Of a stretch of 64,000 nucleotides of DNA, positions 50,826-64,000 are shown piece after piece. Every line of letters starts with the position of its first letter. The first letter of the stretch is position 1. The position numbers and the translations under genes were made by a program. The notes below the pieces were generated by a model. The model saw only the letters and a list, made by a program, of their open reading frames with translations, did no database searches and had not been told where the DNA came from. Source of the DNA: Arenicola marina (Eukaryota; Annelida; Polychaeta; Arenicolidae); NCBI GenBank assembly GCA_964019135.1, contig OZ025250.1, positions 52,203,357 to 52,267,356 on the forward strand. Direction: 5' to 3'.

Positions 50826-53800
50826 GCCCATTACCATCTTTAGGGTTCAGGCGTAGGGTGTAGATTGCGCTCGGTGTCGGGTTCGGGTCAGGGTTAGGTA
50901 CCCTCTTCTTCACTCGCCGCCTCACCTGCATTTCGGGTAACGGCCGCCCGCGTTGTCAATGCTACATCAGTACTATCCTTAGTGTTTAGGTACAGGGGGT
51001 AGATTGCGCTCGGGGTCGGGTTGGGGTCAGGGTTAGGTACCCTCTTCTTCACCCGCCGCCTCACCTGCATTTCGGGTCACGGCCGCCCGCTCTGTCAAAG
51101 TTACATCAGTACTATCCTTAGGGTTTAGATACAGGGGGTATATTGCGCTCGGGGTCGTGTTAGGGTCAGGGTTAGGTACCCTCTTTTTCACCCGCCGTTA
51201 CACCCGCATTTTGGGTAACGGCCGCCTGCTCTGTCAATGCTACATCAGTACTATCCTTAGGGTTTAGGTACAGGGGGTATATTGCGCTCGGGGTCGGGTT
51301 GAGGTCAGGGTTAAGTACCCTCTTTTTCACCCGCCGCTACACCTGCATTTCGGGTAACGGCCGCCCGCTCTGTCAATGCCACATCTGTACTATCCTTAGG
51401 GTTAAGGTACAGGGGGTAGATTGCGCTCGGGGTCGGGTTGGGGTCAGGGTTAGATACCCTCTTCAACCGCCGCCTCACCTGCATTTCGGGTAACGGCCGC
51501 CCGCTCTGTCAAAGCTACATCAGTACTATCCTTAGGGTTTAGGTACAGGGGGTATTTTGCGCTCGGGGTCGGGTTGGGGTCAGGGTTAGGTACCCTCTTT
51601 TTCACCCGCCGCTACACCTGCATTTCGGGTAACGGCCGCCCGCTCTGTCAATGCCACATCTGTACTATCCTTAGGGTTTAGGTACAGGGGGTAGATTGCG
51701 CTCGGGGTCGGATTGGGGTCAGGGTTAGGTACCCTCTTTTTCACCCGCCGCTACACCTGCATTTCGGGTAACGGCCGCCCGCTCTGTCAATGCCACATCT
51801 GTACTATCCTTACGGTTTAGGTACAGGGGGTAGATTGCGCTCGGGGTCGGGTTGGGCTCAGGGTTAGATACCCTCTTCAACCGCCTCCTCACCTGCATTT
51901 CGGGTAACGGCCGCCAGGGTTTAGGTACAGGGGGTATACTGCGCTCGGGGTCGGGTTGGGGTCAGGGTTAGGTACCCTATTTTTCACCCGCCGCTACACC
52001 TGCATTTCGGGTAACGGCCGCCCGCTCTGTCAATGCCACATCTGTACTTTCCTTACGGTTTAGGTACAGGGGCTAGATTGCGCTCGGGGTCGGGTTGGGG
52101 TCAGGGTTAGATACCCTCTTCAACCGCCGCCTCACCTGCATTTCGGGTAACGGCCGCCCGCTCTGTCAAAGCTACATCAGTACTATCCTTAGGGTTTAGG
52201 TACAGGGGCATTTTGCGCTCGGGGTCGGGTTGGGGTCAGGGTTAGGTACCCTCTTTTTCACCCGCCGCTACACCTGCATTTCGGGTAACGGCCGCCCGCT
52301 CTGTCAATGCCACATCTGTACTATCCTTAGGGTTAAGGTACAGGGGGTAGATTGCGCTCGGGGTCGGATTGGGGTCAGGGTTAGGTACCCTCTTTTTCAC
52401 CCGCCGCTACACCTGCATTTTGGGTAACGGCCGCCCGCTCTGTCAATGCCACATCTGTACTATCCTTACGGTTTAGGTACAGGGGGTAGATTGCGCTCGG
52501 GGTCGGGTTGGGCTCAGGGTTAGATACCCTCTTCAACCGCCTCCTCACCTGCATTTCGGGTAACGGCCGCCAGGGTTTAGGTACAGGGGGTATACTGCGC
52601 TCGGGGTCGGGTTGGGGTCAGGGTTAGGTACCCTCTTTTTCACCCGCCGCTACACCTGCATTTCGGGTAACGGCCGCCCGCTCTGTCAATGCCACATCTG
52701 TACTTTCCTTACGGTTTAGGTACAGGGGCTAGATTGCGCTCGGGGTTGGGTTGGGGTCAGGGTTAGATACCCTCTTCAACCGCCGCCTCACCTGCATTTC
52801 GGGTAACGGCCGCCCGCTCTGTCAATACTACATCAGTACTATCCTTAGGGTTTAGGTACAGGGGGTAGATTGCGCTCGGGGTCGGGTTGGGCTCAGGGTT
52901 AGATACCCTCTTCAACCGCCTCCTCACCTGCATTTCGGGTAACGGCCGCCAGGGTTTAGGTACAGGGGGTATACTGCGCTCGGGGTCGGGTTGGGGTCAG
53001 GGTTAGGTACCCTCTTTTTCACCCGCCGCTACACCTGCATTTCGGGTAACGGCCGCCCGCTCTGTCAATGCCACATCTGTACTTTCCTTACGGTTTAGGT
53101 ACAGGGGCTAGATTGCGCTCGGGGTCGGGTTGGGGTCAGGGTTAGATACCCTCTTTTTCACCCGCAGCCTAACCAACATTTCGGGTAACCGCCGCCCGCT
53201 CTGTCAATGCCACATCTGTACTATCCTTAGGGTTTAGGTACAGGGGGTAGATTGCGCTCGGGGTCGGGTTGGGGTCAGGGTTAGATACCCTCTTTTTCAC
53301 CCGCAGCTACACCTGCATTTCGGGTAACGGCCGCCCGCCCTGTCAATGCCACATCAGTACTATCCTTAGGGTTAAGGTACAGGGGGTAGATTGCGCTCGG
53401 GGTCAGGTTGGGGTCAGGGTTAGATACCCTCTTCAACCGCCGCCTCACCTGCATTTCGGGTAACGGCCGCCCGCTCTGTCAATGCTACATCAGTACTATC
53501 CTGAGGGTTTAGGTACAGGGAGTATATTGCGCTCGGGGTCGGGTTGGGGTCAGGGTTAGGTACCCTCTTTTTCACCCGCCGCTGCACCTGCATTTCGGGT
53601 AACGGCCGCCCGCTCTGTCAATGCTACATCAGCACTATCCTTAGGGTTTAGATACAGGGGTTATATCGCGCTTGGGGTCGGGTTGGGGTCAGGGTTAGGT
53701 ACCCTCTTTTTCACCCGCCGGTACATCTGCATTTCGGGTAACGGCCGCCCGCTCTGTCAATGCCACATCAGTACTATCCTTAGGGTTTAGGTCCAGGGGG

Positions 53801-56800
53801 TAGATTGCGCTCGGGATCGGGTTGGGGGCAGGGTTAGTTACCCTCTTTTTCACCCGCCGCTACACTTGCATTTCGGGTAGCGGCCGCCCGCTCTGTCAAT
53901 GCCACATATGTTCTATCCTTAGGGTTTAGGTACAAGGGGTAGATTGCGCTCGGGGTCGGGTTGGGGTCAGGGTTAGATACCCTCTTTTTCACCCGCCGCT
54001 ACACCTGCATTTCGGGTAACGGCCGCAGGCTCTGTCAATGCCACATCTGTACTATCCTTAGGGTTTAGGTACAGGGGGTAGAACCTGCATTTCGGGTAAC
54101 GGCCGCCCGCTCTGTCAATGCCACATCTGTACTATCCTTAGGGTTTAGGTACAGAGGGTAGATTGCGCTCAGGGTCGGGTTGGGGTCAGGGTTAGGTACC
54201 CTCTTTTTCACCCGTCGCCACACCTGCATTTCGGGTAATGGCCGCCCGCTCTGTCAATGCCACATCTGTACTATCCTTAGGATTTAGGTACAGGGGGTAG
54301 CTTGCGCTCGGGGTCTCGTTGTGGTCAGGGTTAGGTACCCTCTTTTTCTCCCACCGCCACTCCTGCATTTCGGGTAACGGCCGCCCGCTTTGTCAATGCC
54401 ACATCTGTACTATCCTCAGGGTTTATGTACAGGGGGTAGATTGCGCTCGGGGTCGGGTTGGGGACAGGGTTAGGTACCCTCTTTTTCACCCGCCGCTACA
54501 CCTGCATTTCGGGTAACGGCCGCCCGCTCTGTCAAAGCCACATCTGTGCTATCCTTAGGGTTTAGGTACAGGGGGTAGATTGCGCTCGGGGTCGGGTTGG
54601 GGTCAGGGTTAGGTACCCTCTTTTTCACCCGCAGCTTAACCAACATTTCGGGTAACCGCCGCCCGCTCTGTCAATGCCACATCTGTACTATTCTTAGGGT
54701 TTAGGTACAGGGGGTAGATTGCGCTCGGGGTCGGGTTGGGGTCAGGGTTAGATACCCTCTTTTTCACCCGCAGCTACACCTGCATTTCGGGTAACGGCCG
54801 CCCGCTCTGTCAATGCCACATCTGTACTATCCTTAGGGTTTAGGTACAGAGGGTAGATTGCGCTCAGGGTCGGGTTGGGGTCAGGGTTAGGTACCCTCTT
54901 TTTCACCCGTCGCCACACCTGCATTTCGGGTAATGGCCGCCCGCTCTGTCAATGCCACATCTGTACTATCCTTAGGATTTAGGTACAGGGGGTAGCTTGC
55001 GCTCGGGGTCTCGTTGTGGTCAGGGTTAGGTACCCTCTTTTTCTCCCACCGCCACTCCTGCATTTCGGGTAACGGCCGCCCGCTTTGTCAATGCCACATC
55101 TGTACTATCCTCAGGGTTTATATACAGGGGGTAGATTGCGCTCGGGGTCGGGTTGGGGTCAGGGTTAGGTACCCTCTTTTTCACCCGCCGCTACACCTGC
55201 ATTTCGGGTAACGGCCGCCCGCTCTGTCAAAGCCACATCTGTGCTATCCTTAGGGTTTAGGTACAGGGGGTAGATTGCGCTCGGGGTCGGGTTGGGGTCA
55301 GGGTTAGGTACCCTCTTTTTCACCCGCAGCTTAACCAACATTTCGGGTAACCGCCGCCCGCTCTGTCAATGCCACATCTGTACTATTCTTAGGGTTTAGG
55401 TACAGGGGGTAGATTGCGCTCGGGGTCGGGTTGGGGTCAGGGTTAGATACCCTCTTTTTCACCCGCAGCTACACCTGCATTTCGGGTAACGGCCGCCCGC
55501 TCTGTCAATGCCACATCTGTTCTATCCTTAGGGTTTAGGTCCAGGGGGTAGATTGCGCTCGGGATCGGGTTGGGGGCAGGGTTAGTTACCCTCTTTTTCA
55601 CCCGCCGCTACACTTGCATTTCGGGTAGCGGCCGCCCGCTCTGTCAATGCCACATCTGTTCTATCCTTAGGGTTTAGGTACAAGGGGTAGATTGCGCTCG
55701 GGGTCGGGTTGGGGTCAGGGTTAGATACCCTCTTTTTCACCCGCCGCTACACCTGCATTTCGGGTAACGGCCGCCCGCTCTGTCAATGCCACATCTGTAC
55801 TATCCTTAGGGTTTAGGTACAGGGGGTAGAACCTGCATTTCGGGTAACGGCCGCCCGCTCTGTCAATGCCACATCTGTACTATCCTTAGGGTTTAGGTAC
55901 AGAGGGTAGATTGCGCTCGGGGTCGGGTTGGGGTCAGGGTTAGGTACCCTCTTTTTCACCCGTCGCCACACCTGCATTTCGGGTAATGGCCGCCCGCTCT
56001 GTCAATGCCACATCTGTACTATCCTTAGGATTTAGGTACAGGGGGTAGCTTGCGCTCGGGGTCGGGTTGGGGTCAGGGTTAGATACCCTCTTCAACCGCC
56101 GCCTCACCTGCATTTCGGGTAACGGCCGCCCGCTCTGTCAATGCCACATCTGTACTTTCCTTACGGTTTAGGTACAGGGGCTAGATTGCGCTCGGGGTCG
56201 GGTTGGGGTCAGGGTTAGATACCCTCTTCAACCGCCGCCTCACCTGCATTTCGGGTAATGGCCGCCCGCTCTGTCAAAGCTACATCAGTACTATCCTTAG
56301 GGTTTAGGTACAGGGGGCATTTTGCGCTCGGGGTCGGGTTGGGGTCAGGGTTAGGTACCCTCTTTTTCACCCGCCGCTACACCTGCATTTCGGGTAACGG
56401 CCGCCCGCTCTGTCAATGCCACATCTGTACTATCCTTAGGGTTAAGGTACAGGGGGTAGATTGCGCTCGGGGTCGGATTGGGGTCAGGGTTAGGTACCCT
56501 CTTTTTCACCCGCCGCTACACCTGCATTTTGGGTAACGGCCGCCCGCTCTGTCAATGCCACATCTGTACTATCCTTACGGTTTAGGTACAGGGGGTAGAT
56601 TGCGCTCGGGGTCGGGTTGGGCTCAGGGTTAGATACCCTCTTCAACCGCCTCCTCACCTGCATTTCGGGTAACGGCCGCCAGGGTTTAGGTACAGGGGGT
56701 ATACTGCGCTCGGGGTCGGGTTGGGGTCAGGGTTAGGTACCCTCTTTTTCACCCGCCGCTACACCTGCATTTCGGGTAACGGCCGCCCGCTCTGTCAATG

Positions 56801-59800
56801 CCACATCTGTACTTTCCTTACGGTTTAGGTACAGGGGCTAGATTGCGCTCGGGGTTGGGTTGGGGTCAGGGTTAGATACCCTCTTCAACCGCCGCCTCAC
56901 CTGCATTTCGGGTAACGGCCGCCCGCTCTGTCAATACTACATCAGTACTATCCTTAGGGTTTAGGTACAGGGGGTAGATTGCGCTCGGGGTCGGGTTGGA
57001 CTCAGGGTTAGATACCCTCTTCAACCGCCTCCTCACCTGCATTTCGGGTAACGGCCGCCAGGGTTTAGGTACAGGGGGTATACTGCGCTCGGGGTCGGGT
57101 TGGGGTCAGGGTTAGGTACCCTCTTTTTCACCCGCCGCTACACCTGCATTTCGGGTAACGGCCGCCCGCTCTGTCAATGCCACATCTGTACTTTCCTTAC
57201 GGTTTAGGTACAGGGGCTAGATTGCGCTCGGGGTCGGGTTGGGGTCAGGGTTAGGTACCCTCTTTTTCACCCGCAGCCTAACCAACATTTCGGGTAACCG
57301 CCGCCCGCTCTGTCAATGCCACATCTGTACTATCCTTAGGGTTTAGGTACAGGGGGTAGATTGCGCTCGGGGTCGGGTTGGGGTCAGGGTTAGATACCCT
57401 CTTTTTCACCCGCAGCTACACCTGCATTTCGGGTAACGGCCGCCCGCCCTGTCAATGCCACATCAGTACTATCCTTAGGGTTAAGGTACAGGGGGTAGAT
57501 TGCGCTCGGGGTCAGGTTGGGGTCAGGGTTAGATACCCTCTTCAACCGCCGCCTCACCTGCATTTCGGGTAACGGCCGCCCGCTCTGTCAATGCTACATC
57601 AGTACTATCCTGAGGGTTTAGGTACAGGGAGTATATTGCGCTCGGGGTCGGGTTGGGGTCAGGGTTAGGTACCCTCTTTTTCACCCGCCGCTGCACCTGC
57701 ATTTCGGGTAACGGCCGCCCGCTCTGTCAATGCTACATCAGCACTATCCTTAGGGTTTAGATACAGGGGTTATATCGCGCTTGGGGTCGGGTTGGGGTCA
57801 GGGTTAGGTACCCTCTTTTTCACCCGCCGGTACATCTGCATTTCGGGTAACGGCCGCCCGCTCTGTCAATGCCACATCAGTACTATCCTTAGGGTTTAGG
57901 TCCAGGGGGTAGATTACGCTCGGGATCGGGTTGGGGGCAGGGTTAGTTACCCTCTTTTTCACCCGCCGCTACACTTGCATTTCGGGTAGCGGCCGCCCGC
58001 TCTGTCAATGCCACATCTGTTCTATCCTTTGGGTTTAGGTACAAGGGGTAGATTGCGCTCGGGGTCGGGTTGGGGTCAGGGTTAGATACCCTCTTTTTCA
58101 CCCGCCGCTACACCTGCATTTCGGGTAACGGCCGCCCGCTCTGTCAATGCCACATCTGTACTATCCTTAGGGTTTAGGTACAGGGGGTAGAACCTGCATT
58201 TCGGGTAACGGCCGCCCGCTCTGTCAATGCCACATCTGTACTATCCTTAGGGTTTAGGTACAGAGGGTAGATTGCGCTCAGGGTCGGGTTGGGGTCAGGG
58301 TTAGGTACCCTCTTTTTCACCCGTCGCCACACCTGCATTTCGGGTAATGGCCGCCCGCTCTGTCAATGCCACATCTGTACTATCCTTAGGATTTAGGTAC
58401 AGGGGGTAGCTTGCGCTCGGGGTCTCGTTGTGGTCAGGGTTAGGTACCCTCTTTTTCTCCCACCGCCACTCCTGCATTTCGGGTAACGGCCGCCCGCTTT
58501 GTCAATGCCACATCTGTACTATCCTCAGGGTTTATGTACAGGGGGTAGATTGCGCTCGGGGTCGGGTTGGGGTCAGGGTTAGGTACCCTCTTTTTCACCC
58601 GCCGCTACACCTGCATTTCGGGTAACGGCCGCCCGCTCTGTCAAAGCCACATCTGTGCTATCCTTAGGGTTTAGGTACAGGGGGTAGATTGCGCTCGGGG
58701 TCGGGTTGGGGTCAGGGTTAGGTACCCTCTTTTTCACCCGCAGCTTAACCAACATTTCGGGTAACCGCCGCCCGCTCTGTCAATGCCACATCTGTACTAT
58801 CCTTAGGGTTTAGGTACAGGGGGTAGATTGCGCTCGGGGTCGGGTTGGGGTCAGGGTTAGATACCCTCTTTTTCACCCGCAGCTACACCTGCATTTCGGG
58901 TAACGGCCGCCCGCTCTGTCAATGCCACATCTGTTCTATCCTTAGGGTTTAGGTCCAGGGGGTAGATTGCGCTCGGGATCGGGTTGGGGGCAGGGTTAGT
59001 TACCCTCTTTTTCACCCGCCGCTACACTTGCATTTCGGGTAGCGGCCGCCCGCTCTGTCAATGCCACATCTGTTCTATCCTTAGGGTTTAGGTACAAGGG
59101 GTAGATTGCGCTCGGGGTCGGGTTGGGGTCAGGGTTAGATACCCTCTTTTTCACCCGCCGCTACACCTGCATTTCGGGTAACGGCCGCCCGCTCTGTCAA
59201 TGCCACATCTGTACTATCCTTAGGGTTTAGGTACAGGGGGTAGAACCTGCATTTCGGGTAACGGCCGCCCGCTCTGTCAATGCCACATCTGTACTATCCT
59301 TAGGGTTTAGGTACAGAGGGTAGATTGCGCTCAGGGTCGGGTTGGGGTCAGGGTTAGGTACCCTCTTTTTCACCCGTCGCCACACCTGCATTTCGGGTAA
59401 TGACCGCCCGCTCTGTCAATGCCACATCTGTACTATCCTTAGGATTTAGGTACAGGGGGTAGCTTGCGCTCGGGGTCGGGTTGGGGTCAGGGTTAGATAC
59501 CCTCTTCAACCGCCGCCTCACCTGCATTTCGGGTAACGGCCGCCCGCTCTGTCAATGCCACATCTGTACTTTCCTTACGGTTTAGGTACAGGGGCTAGAT
59601 TGCGCTCGGGGTCGGATTGGGGTCAGGGTTAGGTACCCTCTTTTTCACCCGCCGCTACACCTGCATTTTGGGTAACGGCCGCCCGCTCTGTCAATGCCAC
59701 ATCTGTACTATCCTTACGGTTTAGGTACAGGGGGTAGATTGCGCTCGGGGTCGGGTTGCGCTCAGGGTTAGATACCCTCTTCAACCGCCTCCTCACCTGC

Positions 59801-62800
59801 ATTTCGGGTAACGGCCGCCAGGGTTTAGGTACAGGGGGTATACTGCGCTCGGGGTCGGGTTGGGGTCAGGGTTAGGTACCCTCTTTTTCACCCGCCGCTA
59901 CACCTGCATTTCGGGTAACGGCCGCCCGCTCTGTCAATGCCACATCTGTACTTTCCTTACGGTTTAGGTACAGGGGCTAGATTGCGCTCGGGGTTGGGTT
60001 GGGGTCAGGGTTAGATACCCTCTTCAACCGCCGCCTCACCTGCATTTCGGGTAACGGCCGCCCGCTCTGTCAATACTACATCAGTACTATCCTTAGGGTT
60101 TAGGTACAGGGGGTAGATTGCGCTCGGGGTCGGGTTGGGCTCAGGGTTAGATACCCTCTTCAACCGCCTCCTCACCTGCATTTCGGGTAACGGCCGCCAG
60201 GGTTTAGGTACAGGGGGTATACTGCGCTCGGGGTCGGGTTGGGGTCAGGGTTAGATACCCTCTTTTTCACCCGCAGCTACACCTGCATTTCGGGTAACGG
60301 CCGCCCGCCCTGTCAATGCCACATCAGTACTATCCTTAGGGTTAAGGTACAGGGGGTAGATTGCGCTCGGGGTCAGGTTGGGGTCAGGGTTAGATACCCT
60401 CTTCAACCGCCGCCTCACCTGCATTTCGGGTAACGGCCGCCCGCTCTGTCAATGCTACATCAGTACTATCCTGAGGGTTTAGGTACAGGGAGTATATTGC
60501 GCTCGGGGTCGGGTTGGGGTCAGGGTTAGGTACCCTCTTTTTCACCCGCCGCTGCACCTGCATTTCGGGTAACGGCCGCCCGCTCTGTCAATGCTACATC
60601 AGCACTATCCTTAGGGTTTAGATACAGGGGTTATATCGCGCTTGGGGTCGGGTTGGGGTCAGGGTTAGGTACCCTCTTTTTCACCCGCCGGTACATCTGC
60701 ATTTCGGGTAACGGCCGCCCGCTCTGTCAATGCCACATCAGTACTATCCTTAGGGTTTAGGTCCAGGGGGTAGATTGCGCTCGGGATCGGGTTGGGGGCA
60801 GGGTTAGTTACCCTCTTTTTCACCCGCCGCTACACTTGCATTTCGGGTAGCGGCCGCCCGCTCTGTCAATGCCACATCTGTTCTATCCTTAGGGTTTAGG
60901 TACAAGGGGTAGATTGCGCTCGGGGTCGGGTTGGGGTCAGGGTTAGATACCCTCTTTTTCACCCGCCGCTACACCTGCATTTCGGGTAACGGCCGCCCGC
61001 TCTGTCAATGCCACATCTGTACTATCCTTAGGGTTTAGGTACAGGGGGTAGAACCTGCATTTCGGGTAACGGCCGCCCGCTCTGTCAATGCCACATCTGT
61101 ACTATCCTTAGGGTTTAGGTACAGAGGGTAGATTGCGCTCAGGGTCGGGTTGGGGTCAGGGTTAGGTACCCTCTTTTTCACCCGTCGCCACACCTGCATT
61201 TCGGGTAATGGCCGCCCGCTCTGTCAATGCCACATCTGTACTATCCTTAGGATTTAGGTACAGGGGGTAGCTTGCGCTCGGGGTCTCGTTGTGGTCAGGG
61301 TTAGGTACCCTCTTTTTCTCCCACCGCCACTCCTGCATTTCGGGTAACGGCCGCCCGCTTTGTCAATGCCACATCTGTACTATCCTCAGGGTTTATGTAC
61401 AGGGGGTAGATTGCGCTCGGGGTCGGGTTGGGGTCAGGGTTAGGTACCCTCTTTTTCACCCGCCGCTACACCTGCATTTCGGGTAACGGCCGCCCGCTCT
61501 GTCAAAGCCACATCTGTGCTATCCTTAGGGTTTAGGTACAGGGGGTAGATTGCGCTCGGGGTCGGGTTGGGGTCAGGGTTAGGTACCCTCTTTTTCACCC
61601 GCAGCTTAACCAACATTTCGGGTAACCGCCGCCCGCTCTGTCAATGCCACATCTGTACTATCCTTAGGGTTTAGGTACAGGGGGTAGATTGCGCTCGGGG
61701 TCGGGTTGGGGTCAGGGTTAGATACCCTCTTTTTCACCCGCAGCTACACCTGCATTTCGGGTAACGGCCGCCCGCTCTGTCAATGCCACATCTGTTCTAT
61801 CCTTAGGGTTTAGGTCCAGGGGGTAGATTGCGCTCGGGATCGGGTTGGGGGCAGGGTTAGTTACCCTCTTTTTCACCCGCCGCTACACTTGCATTTCGGG
61901 TAGCGGCCGCCCGCTCTGTCAATGCCACATCTGTTCTATCCTTAGGGTTTAGGTACAAGGGGTAGATTGCGCTCGGGGTCGGGTTGGGGTCAGGGTTAGA
62001 TACCCTCTTTTTCACCCGCCGCTACACCTGCATTTCGGGTAACGGCCGCCCGCTCTGTCAATGCCACATCTGTACTATCCTTAGGGTTTAGGTACAGGGG
62101 GTAGAACCTGCATTTCGGGTAACGGCCGCCCGCTCTGTCAATGCCACATCTGTACTATCCTTAGGGTTTAGGTACAGAGGGTAGATTGCGCTCAGGGTCG
62201 GGTTGGGGTCAGGGTTAGGTACCCTCTTTTTCACCCGTCGCCACACCTGCATTTCGGGTAATGGCCGCCCGCTCTGTCAATGCCACATCTGTACTATCCT
62301 TAGGATTTAGGTACAGGGGGTAGCTTGCGCTCGGGGTCTCGTTGTGGTCAGGGTTAGGTACCCTCTTTTTCTCCCACCGCCACTCCTGCATTTCGGGTAA
62401 CGGCCGCCCGCTTTGTCAATGCCACATCTGTACTATCCTCAGGGTTTATGTACAGGGGGTAGATTGTGCTCGGGGTCGGGTTGGGGTCAGGGTTAGGTAC
62501 CCTCTTTTTCACCCGCAGCTTAACCAACATTTCGGGTAACCGCCGCCCGCTCTGTCAATGCCACATCTGTACTATCCTTAGGGTTTAGGTACAGGGGGTA
62601 GATTGCGCTCGGGGTCGGGTTGGGGTCAGGGTTAGATACCCTCTTTTTCACCCGCAGCTACACCTGCATTTCGGGTAACGGCCGCCCGCTCTGTCAATGC
62701 TACATCAGCACTATCCTTAGGGTTTAGATACAGGGGTTATATTGCGCTTGGGGTCGCGTTGGGGTCAGGGTTAGGTACCCTCTTTTTCACCCGCCGGTAC

Positions 62801-64000
62801 ATCTGCATTTCGGGTAACGGCCGCCCGCTCTGTCAATGCCACATCAGTACTATCCTTAGGGTTTAGGTACAGGGGGTAGATTGCGCTCGGGGTCGGGTTG
62901 GCGTCAGGGTTAGGTACTCTCTTTTTCACCCGCCGCTACACCTGCATTTCCGGTAACGGCCGCCTGCTCTGTCAATGCCACATCTGTACTATCCTTAGGG
63001 TTTAGGTACAGGGGGTAGAACCTGCATTTCGGGTAACGGCCGCCCGCTCTGTCAATGCCACATCTGTACTATCCTTAGGGTTTAGGTACAGGGAGTAGAT
63101 TGCGGTCGGGGTCGGGTTGGGGTCAGGGTTTGATACCCTCTTCAACCGCCGCATCACCTGCAATTCGGGTAACGGCCGCCGGCTCTGTCAATGCCACATC
63201 TCTACTATCCTTAGGGTTCAGGTACAGGGGGTAGATTGCGATCGGGGTCGGGTTGGGGTCAGGGTTAGGTACCCTCTTTTTCACCCGCCGCTCCACCTGC
63301 ATTTCGGGTAACGGCCGCCCGCTCTGTCAATGCTACATCAGCACTATCCTTAGGGTTTAGGTCCGGGGGGTAGATTGCGCTCGGGGTCGGGTTGGGGGCA
63401 GGGTTAAGTACCCTCTTTTTCACCCACCGCTACACGTGCATTTCGGGTAACGGCCGCCCACTCTGTCAATGCCACATCTGTACTATCCTTAGGGTTTAGG
63501 TACAGGGGGTAGATTGCGCTCGGGGCCAGGTTGGGTTCAGGGTTAGGTACCCTCTTTTTCACCCGCCGCTACACCTGCATTTCGGGTACCGGCCGCCCGC
63601 TCTGTCAATGCCACATCTGTTCTATCCTGAGGGTTTAGATACAGGGGGTAGATTGCGCTTGGGGTCGGGTTGGGTTCAGGGTTAGGTACCCTCTTTTTCA
63701 CCCGCCGCTACACCTGCATTTCGGGTAACGGCCGCCCGCTCTGTCAATGCTACATCAGTACTATCCTTAGGGTTTAGGTACAGGGGGTAGATTGCGCTCG
63801 GGGTCGGGTTGGGGTCAGGGTTAGGTACCCTCTTTTTCACCCGCCGCTACACCTGCATGTCGGGTAACGGCGCCCGCTCTGTCAATGCTACATCAGTACT
63901 ATCCTTAGGGTTTAGGTACAGGGGGTAGATTGCGCTCGGGGTCGGGTTGGGGTCAGGGTTAGGTACCATCTTCTTCACCCGCCGCCTAACCTGCATTTCG
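50826..64000. repeat. 139-bp satellite with telomere-like words and higher-order repeats
   Basis: Close to 95-100 tandem units of about 139 bp run off the right edge. Each holds CTTAGGGTTTAGGTACAGGG, GCGCTCGGGGTCGGGTTGGG, GTCAGGGTTAGGTACCCTC, TGCATTTCGGGTAACGGCCG and CCCGCTCTGTCAATGCCACA. Shortened variants (GGGGGTAGAACCTGCATTTC; AACGGCCGCCAGGGTTTAGG) mark higher-order blocks. All units face the same way. Short open frames repeat with the units and are not genes. Confidence 0.98.

Noticed and set aside
50826-64000. Repeated 64-65-codon frames (such as LDTLFFTRSYTCISGNGRPP)
   Set aside because: They repeat with the 139-bp satellite unit and decay with it; no sign of selection on the protein.
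50826-64000. Ribosomal DNA spacer repeats
   Set aside because: No rRNA gene or known rDNA promoter word is present in the window; the telomere-like reading fits better.

Overview
The window is animal nuclear DNA: GT-AG introns, one densely split vertebrate-like gene, tRNA-derived SINEs, DNA transposons and very many minisatellites. The organism looks like an invertebrate, perhaps a lophotrochozoan or amphioxus, but the sequence does not settle this. There are no bacterial signals, operons or CRISPR arrays.

Layout. From 1 to about 25.66 kb the minus strand carries most of an ARHGAP32/33-like Rho GTPase-activating protein gene (PX, SH3 and RhoGAP domains). Its start codon is at 25643. Sixteen coding exons join in phase with no break, giving about 695 codons, and the gene runs off the left edge. 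Almost every intron holds a tandem array. At three junctions the array or short tandem duplication contains copies of the adjacent splice site. From 25.66 to 28.57 kb is array-rich upstream DNA with no gene seen. From 28.58 to 31.43 kb lies a pogo/Tigger-type DNA transposon; its transposase has a 5' intron and a C-terminal PHD-like finger and is damaged. From 32.65 to 35.58 kb is strand-asymmetric, G- or C-rich simple DNA ending in a 30-bp array and a 200-N assembly gap. Just right of the gap is a plus-strand fragment of an NHL beta-propeller (TRIM-NHL-like) with a poly(A) signal. From 37.1 to 40.75 kb a minus-strand, single-exon-like coding region of more than 1,000 codons, with low-complexity Ser/Thr/Pro/Ala-rich composition, is broken by several stops and frame changes. 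From 40.75 to 50.8 kb there are SINEs, more minisatellites and a TTAA-flanked non-autonomous element. From about 50.83 kb to the right edge everything is a 139-bp satellite with telomere-like words and higher-order structure.

How the parts relate. The ARHGAP32/33-like gene is the only gene I call intact. The other protein-like regions (transposase, NHL fragment, long Ser-rich ORF) each carry breaks, so they are decayed or suffer draft-assembly errors. One TTAA element sits inside an older SINE, which gives a clear relative age. The arrays differ in unit length from one intron to the next, so each seems to have arisen locally.
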